Positions 1-9,461 are shown, counted from the stretch's first letter. The stretch: DNA of 64,000 bases from Hymenobacter duratus (GCF_014698995.1 NZ_JACWZZ010000002.1:1-64000); one strand, 5' to 3'. The notes: a model not told the origin generated them from the letters alone. Made by a program: numbers and translations.

Positions 1-51
1 AGCTACCCGTGAAGAAGTAGACTATTTCATCAATCAGCCGTGCCCTTCATT

Positions 52-136
52 TCTGTCGTCCTGAGCAAAGCGAAGGACCTTATCACGCAAGAACATCAGG
101 CGTGATAAGGTCCTTCGCTTTGCTCAGGACGACAGA
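52..136. repeat. Long perfect inverted repeat (37-bp arms)
   Basis: Bases 52-88 and 100-136 are exact reverse complements, separated by 11 bases. The arm contains GTCCTGAGCAAAGCGAAGGA. It lies just beyond the stop codon of the histidine kinase gene (minus strand), so it could act as a terminator or RNA-stabilising hairpin. Neither side has a strong T-tract. A different but similarly built palindrome occurs twice elsewhere in the window (1505-1602 and 15810-15907), so I read it as a member of a dispersed palindromic repeat class. Confidence 0.85.
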
Positions 137-174
137 TTACTTTCGGGATATGAGTACACACAAAATCACTGCGG

Positions 175-1473
175 CTAAAACCAGATGCTGAATACGGTAC
201 GGCCGTTTTCCTGGGTTTCGAGGCTGAAGCGCAGGTTGTGTTGCAGCAGAATGTCGCGGATGAGGGTAAGGCCGATGCCCTGACCGTCGCGCTTGGTGCT
301 GAAGAAGGGCGTGAACAGCCGGCGCTGCACTTCGGGCAGGATGCCGGGGCCGTCGTTTTCGATGTGCAGCGCGGGCGGGCTGAGTGTGGTGCGGATGGTG
401 AGGTTGCCATTTTCGCCGATGGCCTCCAGCGCATTTTTCACGATGTTGAGCAGCGCCTGCTCCAGCTGTTGCCGGTCTAGGTCGGCGTGGAGGGGCGTGG
501 GTACCAGCTGCCAGTGCCAGCGCACGTTGCGGCGCTCGGCCTGCACCTGCATCAGGCGCTGCATGCCACGCAGCAGTTCGTGCACATCGGTGGGCTGGCG
601 GTTGGGCGGCGGCAGGCGCACCAGGTTGGCGAAGTTGGCAATGAAGTTAGCCAAATGCGTATTACGAGCAATGGACACCTCCAGCGCCTCCTGGAAATCA
701 GGCTGGTCATCGGGCCGGAGCTGGGATGTGTAGTAGCCGAACGACTGTAGAATGGAGTTGATAGCCCCGATGGAGTTGTTGATTTCGTGCGACATCATCC
801 GGATCAGCTTCTCGTACGCCTGCTTTTCCTGCCGGATCAGGTCCTGCGTCAGCTCTTCCAGCAATATGAAGTTGCGCGTAAAGCCCCGATCCACGAAGTG
901 CGAGCAGTGCGCCCGGTAGGTCTGGATGCCAGAAAGCTGTACTACCTGTGGCTGTCCCTCGCGCAAGGTACCCAGCGCCGCGCCCCACTCGCCGGGCAGA
1001 TTGGCAGGCCGCTGGCCCAGCAGCGTTCCGGCCGGCTGCCCCAGGAACCGTTCAGCGGCGGGGTTCACGGCCTCCATCTGGCCCTCGAAGTTGAGCAGCA
1101 GAATGCCCGCCGGCGAGGCCTGGATGAGACGTTCCAGCAAATAGCTTTTCTCGTGTTGCGTCACCCGCTCCTGCCGCAGTTCATCTATCATCTGGTTATA
1201 GACGTCGATGAGCTGGTCCATTTCGCGCTGGCCCACGGGCACGAACTTCATGGAGAAGTCCTTGCTGCGAATGGCCTCCGTGCCGGCCGCAATCAGCTGA
1301 AACGGGCGCACAAAGCCGCGGTATAGCTGCACCGTGAGAACAATGCTAATAAGCAGCAGCACCTCCAGCCCCACGAACAGCGCCGCATTTGTCCGCATTA
1401 CCTGCGCCGCCAGTACAATAAGCACGGCATGAATCAGGACGACGAACAGCAAAAAATTGGTACGCAGGGACAT
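175..1473 (-). CDS. NtrY/NtrB-like sensor histidine kinase
   Basis: A membrane-bound sensor kinase of 432 residues. Two transmembrane segments (about residues 5-24 and 31-50) are followed by a HAMP-like linker (about 52-105), a PAS-like domain (about 110-200), a HisKA dimerisation helix with the phospho-accepting His229 in MMSHEINNS, and a HATPase domain (N box with Asn347, G1 box NDGPG near 373-377, and the FSTKRDGQGIGL lid region). The periplasmic loop is very short, so the signal is probably sensed in the membrane or the PAS domain. It follows the sigma-54 activator gene on the same strand (147 bases apart, with a palindrome between), which makes that protein its likely partner. It is the last gene of the efflux operon. 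The ATG at 1473 starts directly before the first membrane helix. Confidence 0.9.
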   Translation of the reverse strand: MSLRTNFLLFVVLIHAVLIVLAAQVMRTNAALFVGLEVLLLISIVLTVQLYRGFVRPFQLIAAGTEAIRSKDFSMKFVPVGQREMDQLIDVYNQMIDELRQERVTQHEKSYLLERLIQASPAGILLLNFEGQMEAVNPAAERFLGQPAGTLLGQRPANLPGEWGAALGTLREGQPQVVQLSGIQTYRAHCSHFVDRGFTRNFILLEELTQDLIRQEKQAYEKLIRMMSHEINNSIGAINSILQSFGYYTSQLRPDDQPDFQEALEVSIARNTHLANFIANFANLVRLPPPNRQPTDVHELLRGMQRLMQVQAERRNVRWHWQLVPTPLHADLDRQQLEQALLNIVKNALEAIGENGNLTIRTTLSPPALHIENDGPGILPEVQRRLFTPFFSTKRDGQGIGLTLIRDILLQHNLRFSLETQENGRTVFSIWF

Positions 1474-1504
1474 GCAGAGGATGAAACTGTTGCGGAAAGT
1501 AAAA

Positions 1505-1602
1505 ACGTCATTCCGAGCGAAGCCGAGGAATCTCGCTAGTGTAGTAGAATTGCCATTACAATCTCAGCACGCGAGATTCCTCGGCTTCGCTCGGAATGAC
1601 GT
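1505..1602. repeat. REP-like palindrome, GTCATTCCGAGCGAAG family, copy 1
   Basis: Bases 1505-1536 and 1571-1602 are perfect 32-base inverted repeats around a 34-base loop. The arm begins ACGTCATTCCGAGCGAAGCC. The same arm is present at 15810-15907. This copy sits between the response-regulator and kinase genes, inside an apparent operon, so it could attenuate or stabilise the mRNA there. Confidence 0.9.
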
Positions 1603-1620
1603 ACTGGAAAGCCCTTCCTC

Positions 1621-3009
1621 CTATTCCGCGTCAAACGGAATAGCGTATTTCTCCAGCCTACGGTACAGCGCCCCCCGGCTCAGGCCCAGCGCTTTGGCTA
1701 CGCGGCTCACGTTACCGGAAAAGTGCTCCATTGAGCGGCGAATCATCTGGGCTTCCAGCTCATCCAGGGTGATAGTGCCGGGTTCAGGGAGTTGGCCGGG
1801 TTCTGGGGTGCGGGTAGCGGGCTGGAACTGTGCCTGGAAGTCTTCGGGGCTCAATTCATCCTTACCCGAGACCAGCACGGCACGCTCCACCAGATTTTTC
1901 AGCTCCCGGATGTTGCCGGGCAGTGGTAGTTCGCGCAGCCAATGCAGGGCGCGAGTGCCTACCTTCAGGGCGGGGCGGTTGTAGGTGGCGCGCAGTCCAT
2001 CCACGAAATGCTGCACCAGCAGCGGGATGTCCTGGGGCCGCTCGCGCAGGGCGGGCAGGCGCACCGTAATCAGGTTGATGCGGTAAAACAGGTCTTCGCG
2101 GAAGCGCCCCTGCTGCACCAACTCAGTGAGGTTGCGGTTGGTAGCGCAAATCACCCGGATATCGAGGCGGCGCGGGCGGCTGTCGCCGAGCACCTCGTAG
2201 GTGCGGTCCTGCAGCACACGCAGCAGCTTCACTTGCGAGGATAGGTCCAGCTCCCCTATTTCATCCAAGAAGATGGTGCCGCCGTTGGCCAGCTCAAAGC
2301 GTCCCACCCGGTCAGTTTTAGCGTCGGTAAAAGCGCCGCGGCGGTGCCCGAACATCTCACTCTCAAACAGCGAGGCCGCAATACCACCCAGATTTACTTT
2401 CACGAACGGCTGGTGGCGGCGGTTGCTGTTCTGGTGCACGGCCTCCGCAATCAGCTCCTTGCCGGTACCACTTTCGCCCTCAATCAGCACCGAGGCATCA
2501 GTAGCGGCCACCTGGCCCACGTTGCGCAGCAGTTGGAGCAGGCGCGCGTCCTGGCCTACAATGTTGCTGAAATTGAACTGTTTGTCGAGCTGGCGGCGAC
2601 TGAGCTGCGTTTCTTCGGCCGGAGCCGCAGTGGCCTGCTGCTCGCTCAGGCTCAGGATGGTACGGATGGTCTGTAGCAGGGCCTCGTTGTTCCAGGGCTT
2701 GGTCACGAATTCGGCCGCCCCGGCCTTGATGCCTTCCACGGCCAGCGTGATGGAACCCCATCCCGTAATCAGAATAACGGGTAGCTGCGGCGCTACCTGC
2801 TTCACCTGGGCCAGCAGTTGCAGGCCATCCTGGCCACTGGTTTCCAGCGAGTAGTTCATATCCATCAGCACCAAGGCTGGTGGCGCGGTGCGCACGATTT
2901 GCAGTGCCTCCTCGGGTGTAGCCACGGCTTTCGCAACGTAACCGGCCTGTTTCAGCAACAGTCCTAGCGAGGTCCGGACGGCCAGGTCGTCGTCAACTAG
3001 TAGTATCAT
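1621..3009 (-). CDS. NtrC-family sigma-54-dependent response regulator
   Basis: A 462-residue enhancer-binding protein. It has a receiver domain (residues 1-115, phospho-acceptor Asp50 in VLMDMNY, conserved Lys104), an AAA+ domain with Walker A GESGTGKE (178-185) and Walker B IFLDE (246-250), and a Fis-type helix-turn-helix at the C terminus (SGNVSRVAKALGLSRGALYR). The sigma-54 contact loop reads GAFTDA (225-230) instead of the classical GAFTGA. From memory this Asp variant is common among Bacteroidota members of the family, so I do not take it as loss of function. The gene lies between the ABC permease genes and the kinase gene. The two upstream palindromes (6652-6667, 9527-9542) are its most likely binding sites. 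Confidence 0.94.
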   Translation of the reverse strand: MILLVDDDLAVRTSLGLLLKQAGYVAKAVATPEEALQIVRTAPPALVLMDMNYSLETSGQDGLQLLAQVKQVAPQLPVILITGWGSITLAVEGIKAGAAEFVTKPWNNEALLQTIRTILSLSEQQATAAPAEETQLSRRQLDKQFNFSNIVGQDARLLQLLRNVGQVAATDASVLIEGESGTGKELIAEAVHQNSNRRHQPFVKVNLGGIAASLFESEMFGHRRGAFTDAKTDRVGRFELANGGTIFLDEIGELDLSSQVKLLRVLQDRTYEVLGDSRPRRLDIRVICATNRNLTELVQQGRFREDLFYRINLITVRLPALRERPQDIPLLVQHFVDGLRATYNRPALKVGTRALHWLRELPLPGNIRELKNLVERAVLVSGKDELSPEDFQAQFQPATRTPEPGQLPEPGTITLDELEAQMIRRSMEHFSGNVSRVAKALGLSRGALYRRLEKYAIPFDAE

Positions 3010-3096
3010 AGCTCAGTGCACGAAGGACGGAAATGCGGAGAAATAAAGCGAGAGGCAGTTTTCGGTAGTTGCAGGCTATACACTTGGTAATGAAAA

Positions 3097-4296
3097 CTAC
3101 TCTTCGCGAAGGGCCACGGCCGGATGAATGCCAGCTGCTTGCCGACTGGGGTAAAACGCGCATAGTGCCGTGATGCAATACACTGCCACTGCTGCCACCC
3201 CAATACCCGCCAGATAGAACTTCGGAGCCAGCTCAAAGGCATTTAGTAGCGGAAACTGCACGGCCAGCAGCCCGCCCAACAGTACACCGAAGGTCGTTAC
3301 GACCAGCATTTCGCCCAGAAACTGCCTGATAATGTCCGGGCCGGTGGCACCCATAGCCCGGCGCAAGCCAATTTCGGCCCGGCGCTGGCTGATGTTGTAC
3401 CACAGTACGCCAAAGAGGCCCAGCGCTACATTCACAATCAGAAATACGCTGATCAGGGCCAGCCCCGCCACCGGCACGATGGTGTAGCGGCGCTTGTGCA
3501 GGCGGTCCTCGTCCATTACGCGCACCATAGTAGTCCACTGGCGAGTGACGCCGGCCACCGTGCGGGCTATTTTCTCCTGCAGCTCGCCGCCCTCGCCGGG
3601 TGCTACGCGCACCACCACATTGGCCGTTTCCCAGCGCGTGGTGTCGAACGGAATCAGGCGCTTCCAGAGAGAAGGCACCGCCGGGCCGAAGTCATTTTCC
3701 ATGCGCACATCGTCTACCACCCCTGTCACCTGAAACTCGTCTGCGGGGTCAGGGTTGGGGCCGGGCTCTATCCAGGTGAAGATTTTGCCCAGCGCCGGCC
3801 CGTTGCCGAATAGCTCTTCCCGCAGATTCTGGCTGATGACGACCGGACGGTGGTGGCTGCCGTCGTCGGTTTTGGCAAACCAGCGGCCCTCCCGCAGGTG
3901 CAGCTTCATCACCTGGGCGTAGTGGTCGTCGGCGTCATAGATATTGGACTGCCCCGACTTGCGGCCCTGGTAGCTGAAGGCAGACGTATTGGAATTAAAG
4001 ATGAACGGCACGTTGCCGCTGGTAAGAGCCACCTGCTGGATACCCGGCAGGGCCTTCACCTGGCGCAACACATCGTCGAGCTGGGCGCGGGGCATGGTTT
4101 CGTTTTGGCCCGCCCTGATTTCGAGGCGCCACACCTGCTCGTAGTCGAAGCCATGCGGCTCGAGGTAGTACTTGGCAAACGTGAGAAGCAGGGTACCGAC
4201 GCCAAACAGCACCACGAAGGAGAAAAAGATTTCTGACACCAGCAGCAGATTGTTGCGCTTGCGGTTCCAGATTAGTTTGAACAGATGGCGAAGCAT
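3097..4296 (-). CDS. MacB/FtsX-type ABC transporter permease (second copy)
   Basis: A permease of about 399 residues. One N-terminal transmembrane helix is followed by a large periplasmic MacB-like core (roughly residues 45-250) and three C-terminal helices forming the FtsX domain. The sequence RRAEIGLRRAMGATGPDI before the second helix is the typical MacB coupling region. An open frame extends 15 codons further upstream, but I chose the ATG at 4296 because MLRHLFKLIWNRKRNN is the normal start of this family. It differs in sequence from the neighbouring permease, so the transporter is probably a heterodimer of the two. It lies in the same direction as, and 74 bases after, the other permease. 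Confidence 0.9.
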   Translation of the reverse strand: MLRHLFKLIWNRKRNNLLLVSEIFFSFVVLFGVGTLLLTFAKYYLEPHGFDYEQVWRLEIRAGQNETMPRAQLDDVLRQVKALPGIQQVALTSGNVPFIFNSNTSAFSYQGRKSGQSNIYDADDHYAQVMKLHLREGRWFAKTDDGSHHRPVVISQNLREELFGNGPALGKIFTWIEPGPNPDPADEFQVTGVVDDVRMENDFGPAVPSLWKRLIPFDTTRWETANVVVRVAPGEGGELQEKIARTVAGVTRQWTTMVRVMDEDRLHKRRYTIVPVAGLALISVFLIVNVALGLFGVLWYNISQRRAEIGLRRAMGATGPDIIRQFLGEMLVVTTFGVLLGGLLAVQFPLLNAFELAPKFYLAGIGVAAVAVYCITALCAFYPSRQAAGIHPAVALREE

Positions 4297-4370
4297 TTTC
4301 GGGGAGGATGAGGTGATGAGTGTGATGTTGGAGCAGACCAAAGCATCGGGCCGGAGGCCGCCGCCCTTTG

Positions 4371-5651
4371 CTACTTCTGCTCTCCGCTGCCGCGCAGGGC
4401 TACTACCGGGTTGAGGCGCGACATTTTCCAGGCTGGGTACACACCGCTCATCAGCCCGAAGACCAGCGTGAGCAGCAGCCCCCAGGCAAACACGCGCCAG
4501 CTCAGGCTAAACTGCGCGTAAGCCACCACGTGTACATCATTGAGCAGCGCCAGTGCCCCGGCCGCCAGGGCCAGCCCAAGCAGCCCGCCCACCACGGCCA
4601 GCACCACGTTTTCCACCAGAAACTGCCCCACCAGGTTGCGGCTCGTGGCTCCAAAGGCCTTGCGCACCCCAATTTCACTGGAGCGTTCCAGAATGCGCGT
4701 CACGTTCAGATTCACCAGATTCAGGGCAGGCAGCAGCATAAATAGCAGGCCCAGCACGGTACAAATCAGGTAGAAAGCGCCAACATTATCATCGTCCAAC
4801 GTCTGAGAGTCGCTACCACTTACTGCCCGTGTAATATGCAGCGCCCGGGTGAAGGTGGCCAGCATGGGGTCAGCATAGGAGAAAAGCGCCCGTACTTCCC
4901 TGGGGTTAGGAATTTCTACGCGCCGCATCATCTGGCGGTATTCCTCGCGCATAGCCGGCATTTCAGCCGTGGATGGCGCCAGCAGCACGACCATAAATTC
5001 CCCACCTATTCGGTTGTCGCGCGTCAGCGAAGGACTCAGCGTATAGGGTACCCACACATCAGAATACGACGCAATATGCACGGCCGACACATTGCGTACT
5101 ACCCCGGCAATTTGGTAGCGCTTCAGATCAATTTCGATGGTGCGGCCCACCACCTGCGTGGTGCCAAAATAGCTACGGGCAGTAGCCTCGTTGACTATGC
5201 ACACATGCTGGACCTGGTCTACCTCGGCACCTGTAAAGGCCCTTCCTCCCAGAAACTCGAAGTCCATAATCTGCCAGAAGTTGCCATCGGTGTAGCGCAG
5301 ATCCAGCGGCAGCAGACCGCCTGGGGTAAAAGCTGTGGCGTTGTAGATGTTCGACATTACGCCCACCTTTTCGGGCGTCTTCATCCTGCGCACGTACCTG
5401 TCCACGAAGTGTATGCTGGCGGGGTTGTTCATCCAGCCGTGGTCGTCCACCATCTGCTGCCGGATGGTGTTCACAAACAGCATCCGGTTGAGGCGCTTTT
5501 CCGGCATGTTGGGGCCTACTACATGGTCTGCTAGCGCCATCACCACCAGCAGAATCATCAGGGTGAAGCTGATGCCGAACAGGCTGATGAAAGTAAAAAA
5601 CTTGCGGCGCAGCAGCACCTTCCAGGCTATTTTAAGGTAGCTGAGAAGCAT
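4371..5651 (-). CDS. MacB/FtsX-type ABC transporter permease (first copy)
   Basis: A 426-residue membrane protein with the same plan as the next gene: one N-terminal helix (about residues 20-42), a periplasmic MacB-PCD domain, and three helices in the last 150 residues. The conserved ILERSSEIGVRKAFGATSRN stretch precedes helix 3. It does not contain an ATPase domain; the ATPase is the separate gene just upstream. By family this is a type VII (mechanotransmission) ABC system, which works with an HlyD adaptor and TolC to move substrates from the periplasm across the outer membrane. The substrate cannot be told from sequence. Confidence 0.9.
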   Translation of the reverse strand: MLLSYLKIAWKVLLRRKFFTFISLFGISFTLMILLVVMALADHVVGPNMPEKRLNRMLFVNTIRQQMVDDHGWMNNPASIHFVDRYVRRMKTPEKVGVMSNIYNATAFTPGGLLPLDLRYTDGNFWQIMDFEFLGGRAFTGAEVDQVQHVCIVNEATARSYFGTTQVVGRTIEIDLKRYQIAGVVRNVSAVHIASYSDVWVPYTLSPSLTRDNRIGGEFMVVLLAPSTAEMPAMREEYRQMMRRVEIPNPREVRALFSYADPMLATFTRALHITRAVSGSDSQTLDDDNVGAFYLICTVLGLLFMLLPALNLVNLNVTRILERSSEIGVRKAFGATSRNLVGQFLVENVVLAVVGGLLGLALAAGALALLNDVHVVAYAQFSLSWRVFAWGLLLTLVFGLMSGVYPAWKMSRLNPVVALRGSGEQK

Positions 5652-5749
5652 GGTTTTTTAAGTAAGATTTGAGAAGGGAAGATGAGGAACCGAGAACCAG
5701 AAACTGCTCAGGGACTCGTCCGTCAGCGGGTAGTTTCTACTTGCCTGAC

Positions 5750-6487
<738 letters not shown>

Positions 6488-6526
6488 AGGGCAGTGGTTG
6501 AATGGGAAAGGCGAAGGAAAGGCAAT

Positions 6527-6542
6527 TGTCCGTTTTCGGCCA
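6527..6542. promoter_or_regulatory. Degenerate third copy of the TGTCCG-N4-CGGACA operator
   Basis: TGTCCG-TTTT-CGGCCA matches the two perfect palindromes (6652-6667 and 9527-9542) at 11 of 12 arm positions. It lies between the proposed promoter (6570-6585) and the ATPase start codon, so it would be in the transcribed leader. It could be a downstream or repressing site of the same regulator. This is inference from similarity only. Confidence 0.4.
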
Positions 6543-6569
6543 GCTGGCACGAGTACTATGCTGTACCTA

Positions 6570-6585
6570 GCCAAGCCCCATGCCA
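6570..6585 (-). promoter_or_regulatory. Candidate sigma-54 promoter of the ABC transporter/regulator unit
   Basis: Read on the minus strand the element is TGGCAT-N5-TTGGC (preceded by T). It resembles the sigma-54 -24/-12 consensus TGGCAC-N5-TTGC, but the GG and GC blocks are 11 rather than 10 bases apart. The same element with the same 5-base spacer stands before the HlyD-TolC unit (9446-9461). It lies 82 bases before the ATPase start codon. Confidence 0.5.
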
Positions 6586-6651
6586 ACTACATAAATTGTT
6601 TATTATCAATATTTTACAACACGTAATACAACTTATAGCTTTATCAAAAGA

Positions 6652-6667
6652 TGTCCGTAAACGGACA
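6652..6667. promoter_or_regulatory. Upstream activating palindrome, copy 1 (TGTCCG-N4-CGGACA)
   Basis: A perfect 6+6 palindrome, TGTCCG-TAAA-CGGACA, separated by 66 AT-rich bases from the candidate -24/-12 element at 6570-6585. After two variable bases both perfect copies continue with GTGTTC. Its position about 100 bases before the expected transcription start is typical of NtrC-family enhancer sites. It lies in the gap between the tolC-like gene and the ATPase gene. Confidence 0.6.
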
Positions 6668-6709
6668 GTGTGTTCGGTCTTGCAGGCTATCCAGACACAG
6701 GCACCAATA

Positions 6710-8155
6710 TTATTCAGCGGTCAGCGGCAGTTGATGCTCAAAATCGTAGAGTGTGAGGGCGCGCAGGCGGTAGTGGGCCACCCAGCAGGCGCGCAGCGCG
6801 GCAATGTAGGCGCGACGGGCCTGGTCTTTCTCGGCTAGGGCAATATTGAGGTCGGTGAGGCTGATGCGTCCAACTTTGTATGTGGCCTGGGCAATACCAT
6901 ACCGGCGCTGGGCCAGCGTATCGGCCTGGGCCGTGAGGGCTAGCTGCTCAGTAAGAGTGCTGAGTTGGCTGGCCTGCACCAAGACACTTTGCTCGAATAC
7001 CCTTTGCTCCTGCGCTACATTCTGCTCGGTCTGGCGGCGCGTCACCTCGGCCGTTTTCACCACCGATTTTTGCCGACCCCAATCCATAAGCGGCAACGAA
7101 AACACCAGGCTCACCCGCTGTTGGTTCTGCGGACTATGATAGGTTTCCCAGAAGTTGCGGGAGCTGTTCACGTAGCCCAGGTTGGCTACCAGCGTCGCCT
7201 GAAAGCCGGTAGTGCCTTTGGCCAGGGCTACGTCGCTTTCGGCCTGCAGCAGGCGGCGGCGGAAGGCCAGCGTTTCGGGGCGGTGCTGGCGGGCCTGGGC
7301 CAGTGCTTCATCGGCGGGTGCCCTAAGGTATGGCACGGCATCGGGCACCCGCAGGCGCAGGGTTTCGGCGTTCTGGCCGGTGTAGCTCTGCAGACGCAGG
7401 GCCGCATCCTGGGCATCGAGCCGGGCTTGGCCGAGGGCTTTGCGGGCGCTCAGCACGTTGAGTTCCAAGAGCAGCAGGTCGCTCTGCGAAAGGCGGCCTA
7501 GTTGGTACCGCTCTTTGCCAAGACGCAGCATTTCCTCGTTGGCCTGCACGTTCTGGGTAGCTACCTCGGCATTCACCTGTTGCAGCAGCACGTCAAAATA
7601 CAGCTCTGTGATGCGCTGAGCAATGGTTTCGCGCTCCAGCACAAACTGGAGCTGGCTTTCCTGGTAGCGCAACGGCTCGATGCGCCGGTCCCAGCGCAGG
7701 CGGTTGTAGCGGCCCAGCGGCTGCGTGAGGCCAATGGTCACGGGTTGGTTGTTGTAGAGCCGGGCGTTGCGGTTGAAGTCATCGAAGCGCTGCATTTCCG
7801 AGCTGACCACCAGTTGCGCCCCCGTGGGGCCAATGTGCTGGCTAAGCGAAACACCCAGGATAGAGTTATTCTGGCGCACGGCCTGAAACTGCAGGGTGCC
7901 ATCGGGCTGGACTACGGGCGTAATCACGCGGCTGTAGTTGGGCAGCTGGCCCTGCAGCGCCAGCTGCGGCCGGTAGTTCGCCTGGTACGTGCGGTACTGC
8001 CAATAGCTGGTTTCGCGGGAGGTGCGGGCCTGCCCTGCCACCGCCGACTGCTCCAGCGCCAGCCCAATTACCTGCTCCAGGCTCAGCACCTCTTGCTGAG
8101 CGGTGGCCGAAAACCCGGCCGCAACTAGTGCCAAGCTGCTCCAAAAACGCTTCAT
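6710..8155 (-). CDS. TolC-family outer-membrane efflux protein
   Basis: A 481-residue protein with a signal peptide (residues 1-19, cut near FSATAQ) and two tandem outer-membrane-efflux repeats rich in long amphipathic helices, as expected for a trimeric TolC channel that spans the outer membrane and the periplasm. Typical stretches are QVNAEVATQNVQANEEML in the first repeat and YKVGRISLTDLNIALAEK near the end of the second. Its start codon is 6 bases after the stop of the HlyD-like adaptor, so the two are surely co-transcribed. It would provide the outer-membrane exit for the ABC permeases encoded just downstream. Confidence 0.93.
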   Translation of the reverse strand: MKRFWSSLALVAAGFSATAQQEVLSLEQVIGLALEQSAVAGQARTSRETSYWQYRTYQANYRPQLALQGQLPNYSRVITPVVQPDGTLQFQAVRQNNSILGVSLSQHIGPTGAQLVVSSEMQRFDDFNRNARLYNNQPVTIGLTQPLGRYNRLRWDRRIEPLRYQESQLQFVLERETIAQRITELYFDVLLQQVNAEVATQNVQANEEMLRLGKERYQLGRLSQSDLLLLELNVLSARKALGQARLDAQDAALRLQSYTGQNAETLRLRVPDAVPYLRAPADEALAQARQHRPETLAFRRRLLQAESDVALAKGTTGFQATLVANLGYVNSSRNFWETYHSPQNQQRVSLVFSLPLMDWGRQKSVVKTAEVTRRQTEQNVAQEQRVFEQSVLVQASQLSTLTEQLALTAQADTLAQRRYGIAQATYKVGRISLTDLNIALAEKDQARRAYIAALRACWVAHYRLRALTLYDFEHQLPLTAE

Positions 8156-8161
8156 AGCAGG

Positions 8162-9409
8162 CTATTCTTTGATGATGAGGCTGGGCGTGCCCAGATAGTC
8201 CTTCATGTCGCTCACCACTATTTCGTCGCCAGGACGCAGGCCGCTCAGCACCTGCACGTAGTCGAGGTTGCTTTCCCCGAAACGTACCGTCCGGCGCTCC
8301 GCTTTGCCATCGTGCAGCACAAATACCTGCTGTTCCTTGCCTCCCTGGTAGAAGGCGCCGTTCTTCACGCGCAGCACCTGGCGCTGGCTACTGGTCACCA
8401 CAAACACGTCGACGCGCAGGTTGGAGCGCAGGGCCGGGTGGTGGTCTTCGATGAGCCGAGCGTAGAACGTAACCGTGCCCTTGTCCACGGCCGGACTTAC
8501 GGTGCTGATGGTGCCGCGCAGGTCGGTGTCGTTGAGGCGCACTACTACGGCCGCGTCTGGGTGCAGCGCATCAGCATACGCGTCAGAAATAGTAGCCCGC
8601 ACCCGAAAGCTGCTCAGGTCGGCGACGCGGGCCAGCGGGTCGCCCTGCTGCACGGTGGCGCCTATATCCTCGTTCACCCACGTCAGCACGCCGGGCTGCT
8701 GGCTGCTGATGTCGGCCTGAGCTAGCTGGCTGGCTAGCTCCGCAATGCTACGGTCCTGAATCTGCATCGTGAAGCCCAGTTCGCGCACATCGGCAGCGTT
8801 GGCCGCCTGCTGGTTACGGATCTGCTCGTGCAGGCGCTGCAGCTCCAGTTGTGCCACTTTCAGGTTTAGCTCAGCCTGGCGCACACTTTCGGCGGTGCCG
8901 CCGCCTATTTTCAGCAGATATTGCTCGTCGCGCAGCGCTGACTGCAGGCTACGCACTTTCACCTGCTGCACCAGTTGCTGGGAACGAAGGTCGTTGAGGG
9001 CTTTTTCGAGGCTGAGCCGGAGCTGGCTGTTTTTGTTGCGGTTTTGCTGCTGGCCGTTCTGCAGCTTTGCCAGCGCGGTAGTGGTAAGGTCCTTATCCAG
9101 CTCCAGAATAGTCTGGCCGGGCTGCACTTTCTCGCCTACCTGCAAGGCCACGCGCCGGATACTGCTCTGAATAGGACTGGTAATGACAGCCTCGTACCCC
9201 GGAATAATGAGGCCGGCGGCCGTGAGCGAGGCTTGCAGGTCGCCGGTTTCGACGGTTGCGGTCAGCAACTGAGCCCGGCGGATGCTGGGCCGCAGCACCG
9301 AGCGGAAGGCCAGCAACGCCACGGCCGCAACGACCAGCCCCGCCAGCAGCAGCAACCAGCGGCGCGCTTTGCGGCGGTTCCGGATGGCCGAAGAAATAGC
9401 TCTGTCCAT
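8162..9409 (-). CDS. HlyD/MacA-like periplasmic adaptor protein
   Basis: A 415-residue membrane-fusion protein. A cytoplasmic basic N terminus leads into one transmembrane helix (about residues 18-37). This is followed by a lipoyl half-motif (GYEAVITSPIQSSIRRVALQ), a long helical hairpin (about 110-215) that should dock to TolC, a second lipoyl half (QPGVLTWVNEDIGATVQQGD), a beta-barrel domain and a membrane-proximal domain (GLRPGDEIVVSDM). It links the inner-membrane ABC permeases to the TolC-like channel encoded next to it. It is the first gene of its unit, with the start codon 36 bases after a candidate sigma-54-like promoter. Confidence 0.93.
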   Translation of the reverse strand: MDRAISSAIRNRRKARRWLLLLAGLVVAAVALLAFRSVLRPSIRRAQLLTATVETGDLQASLTAAGLIIPGYEAVITSPIQSSIRRVALQVGEKVQPGQTILELDKDLTTTALAKLQNGQQQNRNKNSQLRLSLEKALNDLRSQQLVQQVKVRSLQSALRDEQYLLKIGGGTAESVRQAELNLKVAQLELQRLHEQIRNQQAANAADVRELGFTMQIQDRSIAELASQLAQADISSQQPGVLTWVNEDIGATVQQGDPLARVADLSSFRVRATISDAYADALHPDAAVVVRLNDTDLRGTISTVSPAVDKGTVTFYARLIEDHHPALRSNLRVDVFVVTSSQRQVLRVKNGAFYQGGKEQQVFVLHDGKAERRTVRFGESNLDYVQVLSGLRPGDEIVVSDMKDYLGTPSLIIKE

Positions 9410-9445
9410 TTTCGTACAGGAATGAGGAGGATTCGTGTACAGTCC

Positions 9446-9461
9446 GCCAACGTTTATGCCA
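9446..9461 (-). promoter_or_regulatory. Candidate sigma-54 promoter of the adaptor-TolC unit
   Basis: Minus-strand TGGCAT-N5-TTGGC, preceded by T, 36 bases before the adaptor start codon. It is the same as the element at 6570-6585, including the non-canonical 11-base gap between GG and GC. No better -24/-12 match was found nearby. Confidence 0.5.
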
